Source: Enterobacter cloacae complex sp. ECNIH7 (GTDB lineage Bacteria > Pseudomonadota > Gammaproteobacteria > Enterobacterales > Enterobacteriaceae). Taken from it: a stretch of DNA of 64,000 nucleotides. The notes below the pieces were generated by a model that had not been told where the DNA came from, searched no databases, and was given only the letters and a program-made list of their open reading frames with translations. The DNA is taken from assembly GCF_002208095.1 (NCBI RefSeq), contig NZ_CP017990.1:3906001-3970000 (forward strand), written 5' to 3'. The number at the start of each line of letters is the position of its first letter. Position 1 is the stretch's first letter. The translations under genes and the position numbers were made by a program. Shown one piece after another: positions 29,497-40,037 of this stretch.

Positions 29497-30626
29497 ACAA
29501 CGGGATCGTCATCATCGGCTCGGGCTTTGCCGCCCGCCAGCTGGTGAAAAACATCCGCAAGCAGGACGCCAGCGTGCCGCTGACGGTGATCGCCGCCGAC
29601 AGCATGGACGAGTACAACAAGCCTGATCTAAGCCACGTGATTAGTCAGAATCAGCGCGCCGAAGACCTCACCCGCCAGACGGCGGCGGAGTTCGCGGAAC
29701 AGTTTAACCTGCGTCTGTTCCCGTACACCTGGGTCACCGACATCGACGCTGCCGCCCACGTGGTGAAAGCAAAAGAGAAAACCTGGCAGTACGACAAACT
29801 GGTGCTGGCCACGGGTGCCTCTGCGTTTGTGCCGCCGGTTGAAGGCCGCGAGCTGACGATCACCCTCAACAGCCAGCAGGAGTATCAGGCCAGCGAAACG
29901 GCGCTTCGCGACGCGCAGCGCGTGATGATTGTCGGCGGCGGGCTGATAGGCACCGAGCTGGCGATGGATTTCTGCCGGGCGGGTAAATCCGTGACTCTGG
30001 TCGACCACGCGGCAAGCATTCTGTCGTCGCTGATGCCCGTAGAAGTAAGCAGTCGCTTACAGCATCGCCTGACCGACATGGGGGTGCATCTGATGTTGAA
30101 ATCGCAGCTGCAAAGCCTGAGCAAAACCGAAGGCGGCATTCGTGCCACGCTCGACCGCAGCCGCAGCGTTGAGGTGGATGTGGTAATCGCGGCAACGGGC
30201 CTGCGCCCGGAAACCGCGCTGGCGCATCGCGCAGGCGCCGAAATACAGTGTGGCGTGAAGGTAAATAGCTACCTGCAAACCACGCAACCTGATATTTACG
30301 CGTTAGGTGACTGCGCTGAAATTAACGGTCAGGTACTGCCCTTTTTACAGCCAATTCAATTAAGCGCGATGTATCTGGCGAAAAACCTGCTCGGCGGCAG
30401 CGCGCCGCTGAAATTACCCGCCATGCTGATTAAAGTCAAAACGCCAGAATTACCGCTGCATCTTGCCGGTGAAACGCAGCGTCAGGATCTGAACTGGCAA
30501 ATTACCCTCGAACCGCAGGGAATGGTCGCGCGCGGCGCGGATAACGAGGGTCAGATTCGCGCTTTTGTGGTTAGTGAAGACCGGATGAAGGAGGCTTTCG
30601 CACTGCTGAAACTGTTACCTGCTTAA
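29493..30626 (+). CDS. norW: Flavorubredoxin reductase NorW
   Basis: The 377-residue FAD enzyme passes electrons from NADH to the rubredoxin domain of NorV. It has the N-terminal FAD motif I-I-G-S-G-F-A-A, the NAD motif V-G-G-G-L-I-G-T-E near residue 147, and the second FAD motif Y-A-L-G-D-C-A near 269. The length equals E. coli NorW. It is coupled to norV through an ATGA overlap. Confidence 0.97.
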   Translation: MNNGIVIIGSGFAARQLVKNIRKQDASVPLTVIAADSMDEYNKPDLSHVISQNQRAEDLTRQTAAEFAEQFNLRLFPYTWVTDIDAAAHVVKAKEKTWQYDKLVLATGASAFVPPVEGRELTITLNSQQEYQASETALRDAQRVMIVGGGLIGTELAMDFCRAGKSVTLVDHAASILSSLMPVEVSSRLQHRLTDMGVHLMLKSQLQSLSKTEGGIRATLDRSRSVEVDVVIAATGLRPETALAHRAGAEIQCGVKVNSYLQTTQPDIYALGDCAEINGQVLPFLQPIQLSAMYLAKNLLGGSAPLKLPAMLIKVKTPELPLHLAGETQRQDLNWQITLEPQGMVARGADNEGQIRAFVVSEDRMKEAFALLKLLPA

Positions 30627-30630
30627 CCCT

Positions 30631-30672
30631 CTCGTTGCCGGGCGGCGCTTCGTTTACCCGTCCAACAACGAG
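30631..30672. repeat. REP-like palindrome after norW
   Basis: A GCCGGGCGGCGCTTCG...TTACCCG element of REP type, enclosed by CTCGTTG/CAACGAG arms (30631-30637 and 30666-30672). Confidence 0.6.
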
Positions 30673-30709
30673 TCTACGCAGAGTTAACCTTTGAATTTTA
30701 TTATTCACC

Positions 30710-30732
30710 GCCCCGATATTCCGGGGCTTTTT
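30710..30732 (+). terminator. norVW terminator
   Basis: GCCCCG (30710-30715) pairs with CGGGGC (30722-30727), followed by TTTTT. A clear intrinsic terminator. Confidence 0.85.
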
Positions 30733-30819
30733 CTTACGCATTCTATTCATTAAATAAATGCAAAGTAGATATATCATCGCCATCAATCCCTTATTTATTA
30801 TTTTCGTAAATGCTTTAAT

Positions 30820-30903
30820 ATGAAACAGCTTAAAAACATCATCCAGATTTATTATTGGCAGCCAACTCAGTCTGAAAAGACATCATCAGCAGGAGGCAAA
30901 TAA
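30820..30903 (+). CDS. Tiny frame of 27 codons with a coupled second start, doubtful gene
   Basis: In the AT-rich gap between norW and the nickel permease, an ATG at 30820 opens a 27-codon frame (M-K-Q-L-K-N-I-I-Q-I-Y-Y-W-Q...). The frame ends in TAATG, so a second ATG (30903) starts within its stop, six bases after a perfect AGGAGG. The second frame stops after six codons (M-A-N-F-Y-K). Beyond that single TAA the same frame stays open for more than 50 codons into the permease gene on the other strand. This could be a leader pair, or a small gene broken by one stop. No homologue is recognised. Confidence 0.25.
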   Translation: MKQLKNIIQIYYWQPTQSEKTSSAGGK

Positions 30904-30961
30904 TGGCGAATTTTTATAAATAACTCAATTATCTTTCTCGTTATTTCACACAAGCGAAGAA

Positions 30962-30983
30962 TGCGGAATATATTTATTCCGCA
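30962..30983. repeat. Perfect hairpin in the norW-nickel permease gap
   Basis: TGCGGAATA (30962-30970) and TATTCCGCA (30975-30983) with a TATT loop. No T-run on either side at close range. It may help end transcription of the permease operon, or be part of the decayed frame described just upstream. The rest of 30733-31076 holds no feature I can support. Confidence 0.5.
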
Positions 30984-31076
30984 AAAGTTCTACATTTTCA
31001 GCATCTTTTTTATCGGTATGCCGCTATGCGCCAGCCATTGAGGAAGTCGCGGAGGTTGCGCCGTGCAGGAGCCGGT

Positions 31077-32099
31077 TCAGGAACGTACCACCAGCGCGTC
31101 GTAGCCGCGCCAGCGGTAGTTGACCATGGAGATCAGCCAGCAGGCGACAAACAGCCCGACCACCGCAAACCCGGCGTTGCCCAGGTTGTCGTTTACCGCG
31201 CCAATCAGATCCCACACGCCGCCGCTGAGGGCAAATTTGTCCATCAGCAGACCCAGCGCTTCCAGCCCGCCGATAAACAGCGCCACTATCACGGAGGTGC
31301 CGGTGATGGTCATGTTGTAGTAGAGCTTGCGCTGCGGCTTGTTGAACGCCCAGCCGTAGGCACCGACCATCAACAGGTTATCGAGGGTATCCACCAGCGC
31401 CATGCCGCTGGCGAAGAGCGCCGGGAAGACCATGATTGACCACACCGACATCCCGCTTGACGCGCTGGCGGCAGAGATCCCCAGCACGCCAATCTCGGTA
31501 GCCGTGTCAAAGCCGAGGCCAAACAGGAAACCGACCAGGTACATCTGCCAGCTTTTATTCACCAGGCGGAAGGTTTTGCCAAACAGCCAGTTCATGGCGC
31601 CGCCCTGGGCAGGGAGCGTAATATCGCCCTGCACGGGCCTGCCCTGTTTCAGCGCCTGAAAACTGCGCCAGACGCCGCGCAGGATCACCATATTCACCAG
31701 CGCCATCGCCAGCAGGAAGGTGGCGGAAACCGCGGTGCCGATCAGGCTGCCGGTTTCGTGGAACCACTCCATGTTTTTCTGAAACGCCGTCGCGGTAGCG
31801 GCAATAGCAATAGAGGCCAGCACCACGATGGTGGAGTGCCCCAGCGAGAACCACGCCCCCACGCCGGACGGACGTTTGCCCTGCTGCATCATCTTACGCG
31901 TCACGGTATCAATCGCCGCGATGTGGTCAGCGTCCACCGCGTGACGCAGCCCGTAGCACCACGCCAGCAGGCTGGCGGCCATCAGCGCCGTGCTGCCGCT
32001 AAAAGCGTGCCATGCCCATCCCCAGGCCAGCAGGTTTGCCATTACCAGAGCCAGCAGCAGAAGCGCGGCGCGAGGTTCATTGCGTAAGAGTCGTAACAT
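31077..32099 (-). CDS. Nickel/cobalt permease of the NiCoT (HoxN/NixA) family
   Basis: The 340-residue inner-membrane protein has about eight spans and the family signature H-A-V-D-A-D-H (H53-x4-D58-H59) in helix 2. A second family motif, L-G-F-D-T-A-T-E, is near residue 200. NiCoT carriers import Ni2+ or Co2+ with high affinity. It starts one base after the hypF stop and so belongs to hydN-hypF, which points to nickel supply for the hydrogenases. E. coli K-12 lacks it and uses NikABCDE. The start at 32099 gives M-L-R-L-L-R-N-E. Confidence 0.93.
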   Translation of the reverse strand: MLRLLRNEPRAALLLLALVMANLLAWGWAWHAFSGSTALMAASLLAWCYGLRHAVDADHIAAIDTVTRKMMQQGKRPSGVGAWFSLGHSTIVVLASIAIAATATAFQKNMEWFHETGSLIGTAVSATFLLAMALVNMVILRGVWRSFQALKQGRPVQGDITLPAQGGAMNWLFGKTFRLVNKSWQMYLVGFLFGLGFDTATEIGVLGISAASASSGMSVWSIMVFPALFASGMALVDTLDNLLMVGAYGWAFNKPQRKLYYNMTITGTSVIVALFIGGLEALGLLMDKFALSGGVWDLIGAVNDNLGNAGFAVVGLFVACWLISMVNYRWRGYDALVVRS

Positions 32100-32100
32100 T

Positions 32101-34317
32101 TTAAGTCCTTTGTGAACATGACCGGGCAGCGGCGATCGCCGCCTGCCCGAAGGAGATCGCTCCGTCACCTGCGGGCAGGCGCGAAGGAAAAAGAAGCGTA
32201 AAGTCAGAAAGATAATGACGCAGGCGCGCGCGCAGCAGACGGTTGTGCAGCACGCCGCCGCTGAGACAGATTGTCGACAGCGACAGGCGTCGGGCATGGC
32301 GCGCGGCGAGTTCCGCCAGCCCTTTTGCCAGCGCGTCGTGAAACGCCCACGCGCGCTCGCAGGGATCCGCCTGCCAGGCCAGCCACTGCCACCAGAAAAG
32401 CGCAAGGTTGTCGACAGACAACGTCACCGGATGGTCGACGCCCGCGCACTGCGAGGCCAGCGCTTCCAGCCGGCAGGCCGCTTCACCTTCCCAGGATTGG
32501 GTTTCAATACCCAGCGCGCAGGCGACCGCATCAAACAGGCGACCACAGGACGAGGCCTGCGGCGCGTTGATGCCGCGCCGGATCGCCGTTGCCAGCAGCG
32601 GCCAGTTTTCACGCTGAACCGCGCGCGTTTCCGGGTACTGCTGCCAGTCAGGGACAAACGCCAGGCAGTGGGCGAGCAGATTGCGCCACGGCTGCCGCGC
32701 CGCCAGATCGCCCCCCGGCAGCGCAACGGCAGGCAGCCCGCCCAGACGCTCGCACGCGAGATAGTTCACCCGCAGGCACTCCCCACCCCACAGCGCGCCG
32801 TTCTCGCCCATGCCGATCCCGTCCAGCGTCAGGGCAATCGCGTCTCCGCCGTCGAGCGGCCAGCCGTTCTCCGCCAGGCACGCCGCCGCGTGGGCGTGAT
32901 GGTGCAGTACGGTTTCAACGGGCAGCCCCTGCGCCTGCGCCCATCGTTGCGTGTGATAGCCCGGATGGGCGTCGCACACCACGCGCTTCGGCTGGAAGGC
33001 GTAAATTTTCTGCATCAGCGAGAGCGCGCCTCGCCACTGCGCTTCGACGCCCTCGTCACCGAGATCGCCAAAATGCTGGCTCAGCACCGCCTGGCTGCCA
33101 CGCACCAGGCAGAAGGTGTTTTTCATCTCCGCGCCGGTGCATAGCATGGCAGGGATATTCTCAAACCCCGCAGGCAACGTGACGGCATCCGGCACAAAAC
33201 CGCGTGCGCGGCGAAGCATCGTGCCGTCCCGATCCATCACCGAATCGTCCATCCGCTGCAGGATATCGCGGTTGTGCAGCAGGAAGCCGTCCGCGATGTC
33301 GCCGAGTTCATCCAGCGCCTGCTGATTGGTCATGGCAGGCGGTCTGCCGCTGAGGTTGCCGGAAGTCATCACCAGCGGGCGCCGGCAGTCCATCATCAGA
33401 AGGTGTTGCAGCGGGTTAGCGGGAAGCATGATGCCAATACAATCGAGCCCGGGTGCAATCCCTTCGGGAAACCCGGGAAGCGAGGCTTTTGGGGTCAGCA
33501 CAACCGGCGCTGCGGAGGAGCATAAAAGCGTCTGGATCGCCTCCGGCACGCCGTCCGAGTTTGGGATCATCACCGCCAGCGGCTTAGACGGTCGCTGTTT
33601 GCGTGACCGGAGCGTCGCGACCGCCTGCGGATTACGCGCGTCGCAGACGAGATGAAAACCGCCCAGCCCTTTGACCGCGACTATGCCGCCGCTTTTCAGC
33701 ATCCCCACCGCCGCGCTCAGCGCGGCCTCTCGGGCAGCCGTGATGTTGCCCGCACGCCATTCCAGCGCGGGCCCGCAGTCCGGGCAGGCTACCGGCTGGG
33801 CGTGAAAACGTCGATCGGCGGGGTTGCGGTATTCCGCTTCACACGGCAAGCAGAGGGGAAATGCGGCCATTGACGTGGCCGGACGGTCATAGGGCATCGC
33901 GCGGATAATGGTAAACCGCGGCCCGCAGTGCGTGCAGTTGATGAACGGATAGCGATAGCGACGCTCGCCGGGGTCGCGCATTTCAGCCAGACACGCCGGA
34001 CAGGTCGCGGCGTCGGGAACAATCTGGGTGTCCATAGCCCCGCCCGCGCTGTGGCGGATGGTAAAGTCCTCCGGCACCTGCGCCCAGGTAAACGGCTGCG
34101 TTTCAACGTGGTCAATGCGTGCCAGCGGTGGGCAGTCCTGATGCAGCCTCGCGGTAAAGGCCCCCCCATTACCCGCGAGGCGCACCAGCACGCCCTCTCC
34201 ATCATTGCAGACGTCACCGGTCAACTGAAGCGCCTGCGCCAGCTGCCAGACGAAGGGACGAAACCCCACGCCCTGCACCTTGCCGCGCACGCGCAGCTGT
34301 ACGCCGTTACTGCACAT
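32101..34317 (-). CDS. hypF: Carbamoyltransferase HypF, NiFe hydrogenase maturation
   Basis: The 738-residue protein uses carbamoyl phosphate and ATP to carbamoylate HypE, the source of cyanide ligands for the NiFe centre. An acylphosphatase domain (about 1-90, [11 protein letters not shown]) leads into two zinc fingers (C-P-A-C...C-T-H-C and C-L-P-C...C-P-D-C, about 108-184). A YrdC-like domain (about 200-370) and a C-terminal kinase-like domain with H-H-H-A-H-A-A follow. It is about 12 residues shorter than in E. coli, mainly at the N-terminus. It follows hydN by five bases. Confidence 0.96.
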   Translation of the reverse strand: MCSNGVQLRVRGKVQGVGFRPFVWQLAQALQLTGDVCNDGEGVLVRLAGNGGAFTARLHQDCPPLARIDHVETQPFTWAQVPEDFTIRHSAGGAMDTQIVPDAATCPACLAEMRDPGERRYRYPFINCTHCGPRFTIIRAMPYDRPATSMAAFPLCLPCEAEYRNPADRRFHAQPVACPDCGPALEWRAGNITAAREAALSAAVGMLKSGGIVAVKGLGGFHLVCDARNPQAVATLRSRKQRPSKPLAVMIPNSDGVPEAIQTLLCSSAAPVVLTPKASLPGFPEGIAPGLDCIGIMLPANPLQHLLMMDCRRPLVMTSGNLSGRPPAMTNQQALDELGDIADGFLLHNRDILQRMDDSVMDRDGTMLRRARGFVPDAVTLPAGFENIPAMLCTGAEMKNTFCLVRGSQAVLSQHFGDLGDEGVEAQWRGALSLMQKIYAFQPKRVVCDAHPGYHTQRWAQAQGLPVETVLHHHAHAAACLAENGWPLDGGDAIALTLDGIGMGENGALWGGECLRVNYLACERLGGLPAVALPGGDLAARQPWRNLLAHCLAFVPDWQQYPETRAVQRENWPLLATAIRRGINAPQASSCGRLFDAVACALGIETQSWEGEAACRLEALASQCAGVDHPVTLSVDNLALFWWQWLAWQADPCERAWAFHDALAKGLAELAARHARRLSLSTICLSGGVLHNRLLRARLRHYLSDFTLLFPSRLPAGDGAISFGQAAIAAARSCSQRT

Positions 34318-34322
34318 ACGGT

Positions 34323-34868
34323 TCAGAACAGCAGTGATGACGACGTGTCGAATGCCGCGCGACGGCGCTTTTCGGCGCTCATCTGCTCAAGCTTGTCGCG
34401 ATCCACGCAGACCAGCGCATGCGTCGGGCAAGCTTCCATGCAGGCCGGACCGGCGTCGCGGTGATAGCAAAGATCGCATTTGTTGGCTTCGGCTTTCTCC
34501 GCACGTACGCTCAGCCCCATGCCGCTGTTGCGTACCACCGGACGAACAACCACCTCCATCGCGCCGTACGGGCAGGCGACCACGCAGGTTTTGCAGCCAA
34601 TGCAGCGCTCCTGCATGACGTGCACAAAGCCTTTCTCGCGCTTAATCGCCCCGTTCGGGCAGACGTTCGCGCACGGTGCGTCTTCGCACTGGCGACAGAT
34701 GGCGGCGGTGGAAATATTCACGCCTTTGATGACGTGGATGCGCGGCAGGAAGGTGTCAGGGGTGAGCGACGCGCAGTCCTGCTCCGCCTGATGGGAAACC
34801 ACGCACGCTACTTCACAGGTACGGCAGCCAATACACTTACTGGCATCGGCCATAATAAAACGGTTCAT
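34323..34868 (-). CDS. hydN: Electron transport iron-sulfur protein HydN
   Basis: The 181-residue ferredoxin-like protein has four cysteine clusters ([15 protein letters not shown]...[22 protein letters not shown]...C-P) expected to hold four 4Fe-4S centres. It helps electron flow between formate dehydrogenase H and hydrogenase in the formate hydrogenlyase system. The start at 34868 gives [10 protein letters not shown] as in E. coli; the C-terminus is a few residues longer. A sigma-54 promoter lies upstream. Confidence 0.95.
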   Translation of the reverse strand: MNRFIMADASKCIGCRTCEVACVVSHQAEQDCASLTPDTFLPRIHVIKGVNISTAAICRQCEDAPCANVCPNGAIKREKGFVHVMQERCIGCKTCVVACPYGAMEVVVRPVVRNSGMGLSVRAEKAEANKCDLCYHRDAGPACMEACPTHALVCVDRDKLEQMSAEKRRRAAFDTSSSLLF

Positions 34869-34903
34869 CTGCTTCTCCAGCATTACAGTTATGCGCGGAG
34901 ATA

Positions 34904-34920
34904 TTCATAAACCGTGCCAA
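34904..34920 (-). promoter_or_regulatory. Sigma-54 promoter of hydN-hypF-nickel permease
   Basis: Read on the minus strand, TTGGCACGGTTTATGA has GG and then, after ten bases, GA where GC is usual. It lies about 36 bases before hydN. Confidence 0.65.
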
Positions 34921-34965
34921 TAATTAAGCCATTGATTTTATATTGATTTTAAAATTACAGCGGCG

Positions 34966-35002
34966 CTGTCATCGTCATAAATGACGATGACAGCTGTCGA
35001 CA
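34966..35002. promoter_or_regulatory. Candidate FhlA upstream site, and possible ascG terminator stem
   Basis: A perfect 13-bp palindrome (arms 34966-34978 and 34981-34993, built on TGTCAT/ATGACA) is followed at once by TGTCGACA (34995-35002). The TGTCGA/TCGACA motif recurs at the other two FhlA-controlled promoters in this window (46467, 47067). It lies 50-90 bases upstream of the sigma-54 promoter, a normal enhancer distance. It also lies directly after the ascG stop, where it could work as a terminator stem. Confidence 0.5.
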
Positions 35003-36016
35003 TCAGCGGTACGGGCCATCAATAACCGAGTCGCGCAGGACCAGCTCGCCAGAGAAGGTTTGCTGATATTTAAACTCACCGCCGTCGAGCATGAAGATCA
35101 GGCGGCTGATGGTCTCTTTAATCATCTCCGTTACGGGGATGCGGACGCTGGAGAGCGACGGCACGATGTAAGGCGCGATGGCCACATCGTCGAAACCGAT
35201 CACCGACACCGCGTCCGGGGCGGCCACGCCGCTGTCGTGCAGCTGCTTCATGGCGCCGATCGCCATGTCGTCATTACTCGCCACCAGCGCCGTAAACCGT
35301 TCACCGCGAGCAAGCAGTTCCGATACCGCCGCCGCGCCGCTGGCGGGGTTCCACTTCCCCTGCGCAATCAGCCCTTCGCGCAGCGGAATACCGTGCTGCG
35401 CCAGCGCGTCCCGGTAGCCGGAGAGACGCTCAACCCCGGTGGGAGAATCCAGCGAGCCGGTGATAAACGCGATCTCCCGGTGCCCTTTCGCAATCAGCTG
35501 CGACACAGCCTCCTGGCTGGAGGCCTTATGATCTGACCAGACGCAGTGGCTGCTGTTTTTCCGCAGGCGGCGGTTGAGCACCATTATGGGCTGCTCGCAC
35601 TTCTCGACGATCTCATCCATCTCTTCCACGCTCAGGAAACGCGGATAGATGATCACCGCGTCGCAGCGCATATCGAGCAGGTACTGGATCGCCTCGCGCT
35701 CTTCATCCGCGCTGTGCTTGCCGTCCGCGAGGATCAGCTGCCGCCCCTTTTCTTCCGTCATGCGCGCGGCGTGAAACAGGAGTTCGCTAAAGTAGACGCC
35801 GTGATAGAGGGTGTTAGTCACCACCAGCCCCAGCGTCTGGGTACGTTTGGTCGCCAGGTTGCGCGCCAGTAAATTCGGGCGATAGCCGCTCTCTTCAATG
35901 GCCTGAAACACCCGGTCTTTGGTCTCCTGGCTGACGTAGCCATTTCCCGATAGCACCCGGGACACCGTGGCTTTCGAAACGCCTGCCCGCTTCGCCACTT
36001 CAAGCATCGTGGTCAT
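35003..36016 (-). CDS. ascG: LacI-family repressor AscG of aryl beta-glucoside genes
   Basis: The 337-residue repressor has the N-terminal LacI helix-turn-helix (M-L-E-V-A-K-R-A-G-V-S-K-A-T-V-S-R, residues 4-20) and a periplasmic-binding-protein-like sugar domain. It represses ascFB in E. coli. In some E. coli it is broken by an insertion, but here it is complete. It diverges from ascF. Confidence 0.95.
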   Translation of the reverse strand: MTTMLEVAKRAGVSKATVSRVLSGNGYVSQETKDRVFQAIEESGYRPNLLARNLATKRTQTLGLVVTNTLYHGVYFSELLFHAARMTEEKGRQLILADGKHSADEEREAIQYLLDMRCDAVIIYPRFLSVEEMDEIVEKCEQPIMVLNRRLRKNSSHCVWSDHKASSQEAVSQLIAKGHREIAFITGSLDSPTGVERLSGYRDALAQHGIPLREGLIAQGKWNPASGAAAVSELLARGERFTALVASNDDMAIGAMKQLHDSGVAAPDAVSVIGFDDVAIAPYIVPSLSSVRIPVTEMIKETISRLIFMLDGGEFKYQQTFSGELVLRDSVIDGPYR

Positions 36017-36151
36017 GTTGTTATTCCGTCTGAATCTGATGGAGCGCAGTGTACTGCACTGCAGAAAAATTGTCGCAGCGGCGAAATCACGCTTTTGCTA
36101 CACCATTGCGATCTGCATCACGAAACGAAAAAATGGTCAAAAAGCGATCTT

Positions 36152-36196
36152 GTTTCATCCAAAGAAACTCATGATGATTATGTGGAACCGGTTTCC
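36152..36196 (+). promoter_or_regulatory. Candidate AscG operators before ascF
   Basis: GTTTC (36152-36156) and GAAAC (36164-36168) form a spaced palindrome, and GGAACCGGTTTCC (36184-36196) is a compact near-palindrome with the CG centre usual for LacI-family operators. Both lie in the 214-base space between the divergent ascG and ascF. Confidence 0.5.
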
Positions 36197-36230
36197 TACA
36201 TGTCTCACAACAATAACAGGATCACATCCG

Positions 36231-37682
36231 ATGGCCAAAAATTACGCTGCGCTGGCGAACGACGTTATCAGCGCGCTGGGCGGCAAAGAGAACATCGTCG
36301 CCGTCACCCACTGCATGACGCGTCTGCGTTTCGTACTGAAAGACGAAAGCCTGACCGACGCAGCGCGCCTGAAAAGCATCAGCGGCGTGCTCGGCGTGGT
36401 ACGCAACGACAACCAGTGCCAGGTCATTATTGGCAACACGGTTTCACAGGCGTACCGCGAAGTGGTAAGCCTGCTGCCCACGGACCTGCAGCCCGCGGTG
36501 CCGGAAGGTCCGCAGAAGATGACCTTACGCCGCGTTGGCGCCGGGATCCTCGACGCGCTGATCGGCACCATGTCCCCGCTGATCCCGGCGATCATCGGCG
36601 ACTCGATGGTCAAGCTGCTGGCGATGATCCTCGAGATGACCGGCGTGCTGCCAAAAGGCGCGCCGACGCTCACTATTCTGACCGTCATCGGCGACGGCGC
36701 CTTCTTCTTCCTGCCGCTGATGGTGGCGGCCTCGGCGGCGGTGAAATTCAAAACCAACATGTCGCTGGCCATCGCCATCGCGGGCGTGCTGGTGCACCCG
36801 AGCTTTATCGAGCTGATGGCGAAAGCCGCGCAGGGCGAGCACGTTGAGTTCGCCTTTATTCCGGTGACGGCGGTGAAATACACCTACACGGTGATCCCGG
36901 CGCTGGTGATGACCTGGTGCCTGTCATACATCGAACGCTGGGTGGATCGTATTACCCCGGCGGTGACGAAAAACTTCCTCAAGCCGATGCTGATCGTGCT
37001 GATTGCCGCCCCGCTCGCCATCGTGCTGATTGGCCCGCTGGGGATCTGGATCGGTAGCGCCATCTCCGCGCTGGTCTACACCATTCACGGCTACCTGGGC
37101 TGGCTCTCCGTCGCCATCATGGGCGCGCTCTGGCCGCTGCTGGTGATGACCGGGATGCATCGCGTGTTTACGCCGACCATCATTCAGACCATTGCCGAAA
37201 CGGGCAAGGAAGGGATGGTGATGCCGTCGGAAATCGGCGCCAACCTGTCGCTCGGCGGCTCGTCGCTGGCGGTGGCGTGGAAAACCAAAAACCCGGAGCT
37301 GCGCCAGACGGCGCTGGCGGCGGCAGCCTCCGCCATTATGGCGGGGATCTCTGAACCGGCCCTGTACGGCGTGGCGGTGCGTCTGAAACGTCCGCTGATT
37401 GCGAGCCTAATCAGCGGCTTTATCTGCGGGGCGGTCGCCGGCATGGCCGGTCTTGCCAGCCACTCAATGGCGGCACCGGGGCTGTTCACCAGCGTGCAGT
37501 TCTTCGACCCGGCCAACCCGATGACCATCGTCTGGGTGTTCGGCGTGATGGGGCTGGCAGTGGTGCTGTCGTTTGTTCTGACCCTGCTTTTAGGGTTTGA
37601 GGATATCCCGGTCGAAGATGAGGCTGAAAAAGCGCGCGCCCTGCAGACCGCACCGGTACAGAACAACGCAGCAAAAGCATAA
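36231..37682 (+). CDS. ascF: PTS EIIBC for aryl beta-glucosides AscF
   Basis: The 483-residue permease takes up and phosphorylates arbutin, salicin and cellobiose-like sugars. Its EIIB domain covers about residues 1-85, with the phosphorylated C28 in T-H-C-M-T-R-L-R-F. The EIIC domain has about ten membrane spans. There is no EIIA domain, so it needs EIIA-Glc or another partner. The ATG at 36231 gives M-A-K-N-Y-A-A-L-A. An open frame upstream of it is not used. ascB follows after 18 bases. Confidence 0.95.
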   Translation: MAKNYAALANDVISALGGKENIVAVTHCMTRLRFVLKDESLTDAARLKSISGVLGVVRNDNQCQVIIGNTVSQAYREVVSLLPTDLQPAVPEGPQKMTLRRVGAGILDALIGTMSPLIPAIIGDSMVKLLAMILEMTGVLPKGAPTLTILTVIGDGAFFFLPLMVAASAAVKFKTNMSLAIAIAGVLVHPSFIELMAKAAQGEHVEFAFIPVTAVKYTYTVIPALVMTWCLSYIERWVDRITPAVTKNFLKPMLIVLIAAPLAIVLIGPLGIWIGSAISALVYTIHGYLGWLSVAIMGALWPLLVMTGMHRVFTPTIIQTIAETGKEGMVMPSEIGANLSLGGSSLAVAWKTKNPELRQTALAAAASAIMAGISEPALYGVAVRLKRPLIASLISGFICGAVAGMAGLASHSMAAPGLFTSVQFFDPANPMTIVWVFGVMGLAVVLSFVLTLLLGFEDIPVEDEAEKARALQTAPVQNNAAKA

Positions 37683-39125
<1,443 letters not shown>

Positions 39126-39131
39126 CCTGTT

Positions 39132-39173
39132 GCCCTCACCCCTCTCCCACAGGGAGAGGGAGAGGGGTGAGGC
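39132..39173. repeat. Dispersed CCCTCACCC palindromic repeat, copy 4
   Basis: The longest of the four copies: GCCTCACCCCTCTCC and its complement extend the stem on both sides. It lies between the convergent ends of ascB and hycI, so it may end transcription in both directions. Confidence 0.8.
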
Positions 39174-39178
39174 ACTGC

Positions 39179-39634
39179 TCAGAGCTGAGAAAAACCTCCA
39201 TCCCCAACCCACTCCGCAAGCCGTGAATAGACCCGTTCCACCGCCTCCTTCACCGGCGGCGTCATCGGGTAATAAAACCCAACGATGTCCGGCTGAATCC
39301 CCAAAAAGAGCACCTCGCCCACGTCGTCTTTAATCTGATCGACCAGGTAGTTCAGCGGCATATTGTGGGTGGTCATCATAAACATCTCGGCGATGTCGTT
39401 CGGGTCAATCAGGCGGATTTCGCCCGGGTTCAGCCCCATATCGGTGGCATCCACAATCAACAGCCTGTCCGGATGGAGCTCGCGAATGGCGACCACGTCG
39501 TTTTCCGGCGCGCTGCCGCCGTCAATCACCACCCAGCTGCCCTGCGGATTCGCGGCGCACATCTCTGCCAGCAGCGGGCCCGCGCCGTCGTCGCCCATCA
39601 TGCTGTTGCCGACACACAGTAAAACGTCAGTCAC
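39179..39634 (-). CDS. hycI: Hydrogenase 3 maturation protease HycI
   Basis: The 151-residue endopeptidase removes the C-terminal extension of HycE once nickel is in place. The nickel-sensing residues are seen as D16 in G-N-S-M-M-G-D-D-G-A-G, D62 in V-D-A-T-D and H90 in M-T-T-H. It is last in the hyc operon and overlaps hycH by eight bases. It is five residues shorter than in E. coli. Confidence 0.96.
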   Translation of the reverse strand: MTDVLLCVGNSMMGDDGAGPLLAEMCAANPQGSWVVIDGGSAPENDVVAIRELHPDRLLIVDATDMGLNPGEIRLIDPNDIAEMFMMTTHNMPLNYLVDQIKDDVGEVLFLGIQPDIVGFYYPMTPPVKEAVERVYSRLAEWVGDGGFSQL

Positions 39635-40037
39635 GTAATCTCCTCACCATCAGGTAGATGGCGCTCTCCTGATGAATATCGTGCAGCATGCCGAGCAGCG
39701 TTTTGCTCCACGCCTGCTGCTCGGGGGTTTGCCTGCCGAGCGCCGCGTCAAAGGCGTTGGCGAGCATCGCAATGTGGTTGGCGTCGATGACGATCTCGCC
39801 GTACTTCGGCACGCCCTCCATCTTGCGCCGCGCCGTACTGCCCTCCTCCAGCGTGGCGATCCATGCCAGGTACTCGGGCCACGGGCAGCTCAGCGCCGCC
39901 TCCAGGCAGTCAATCACCCCGAGGTGATGCCCAATCGCCAGGCTGTAATAGACCACCTGCTGCGCCGCGTCGGGCGTGGCATCGTTCTCATCAATAAACT
40001 TACGGCTCAGCTGGCTGAACACCACCGTTTCACTCAT
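39627..40037 (-). CDS. hycH: Formate hydrogenlyase maturation protein HycH
   Basis: The 136-residue protein is needed for maturation of hydrogenase 3 in E. coli; its precise role is unknown. It has no cysteine cluster or membrane span. A long helical stretch and the [15 protein letters not shown] segment match the family. It overlaps hycG by four bases and hycI by eight. Confidence 0.93.
   Translation of the reverse strand: MSETVVFSQLSRKFIDENDATPDAAQQVVYYSLAIGHHLGVIDCLEAALSCPWPEYLAWIATLEEGSTARRKMEGVPKYGEIVIDANHIAMLANAFDAALGRQTPEQQAWSKTLLGMLHDIHQESAIYLMVRRLRD

Noticed and set aside
31026..31439. 137-codon frame on the plus strand after norW
   Set aside because: From about 31080 it is the antisense of the nickel permease. 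Only the short part before that is discussed as a possible remnant.
34966..34993. Long palindrome as an attachment site of a mobile element
   Set aside because: No integrase, direct repeats or foreign block nearby. Its position fits an enhancer or terminator better.
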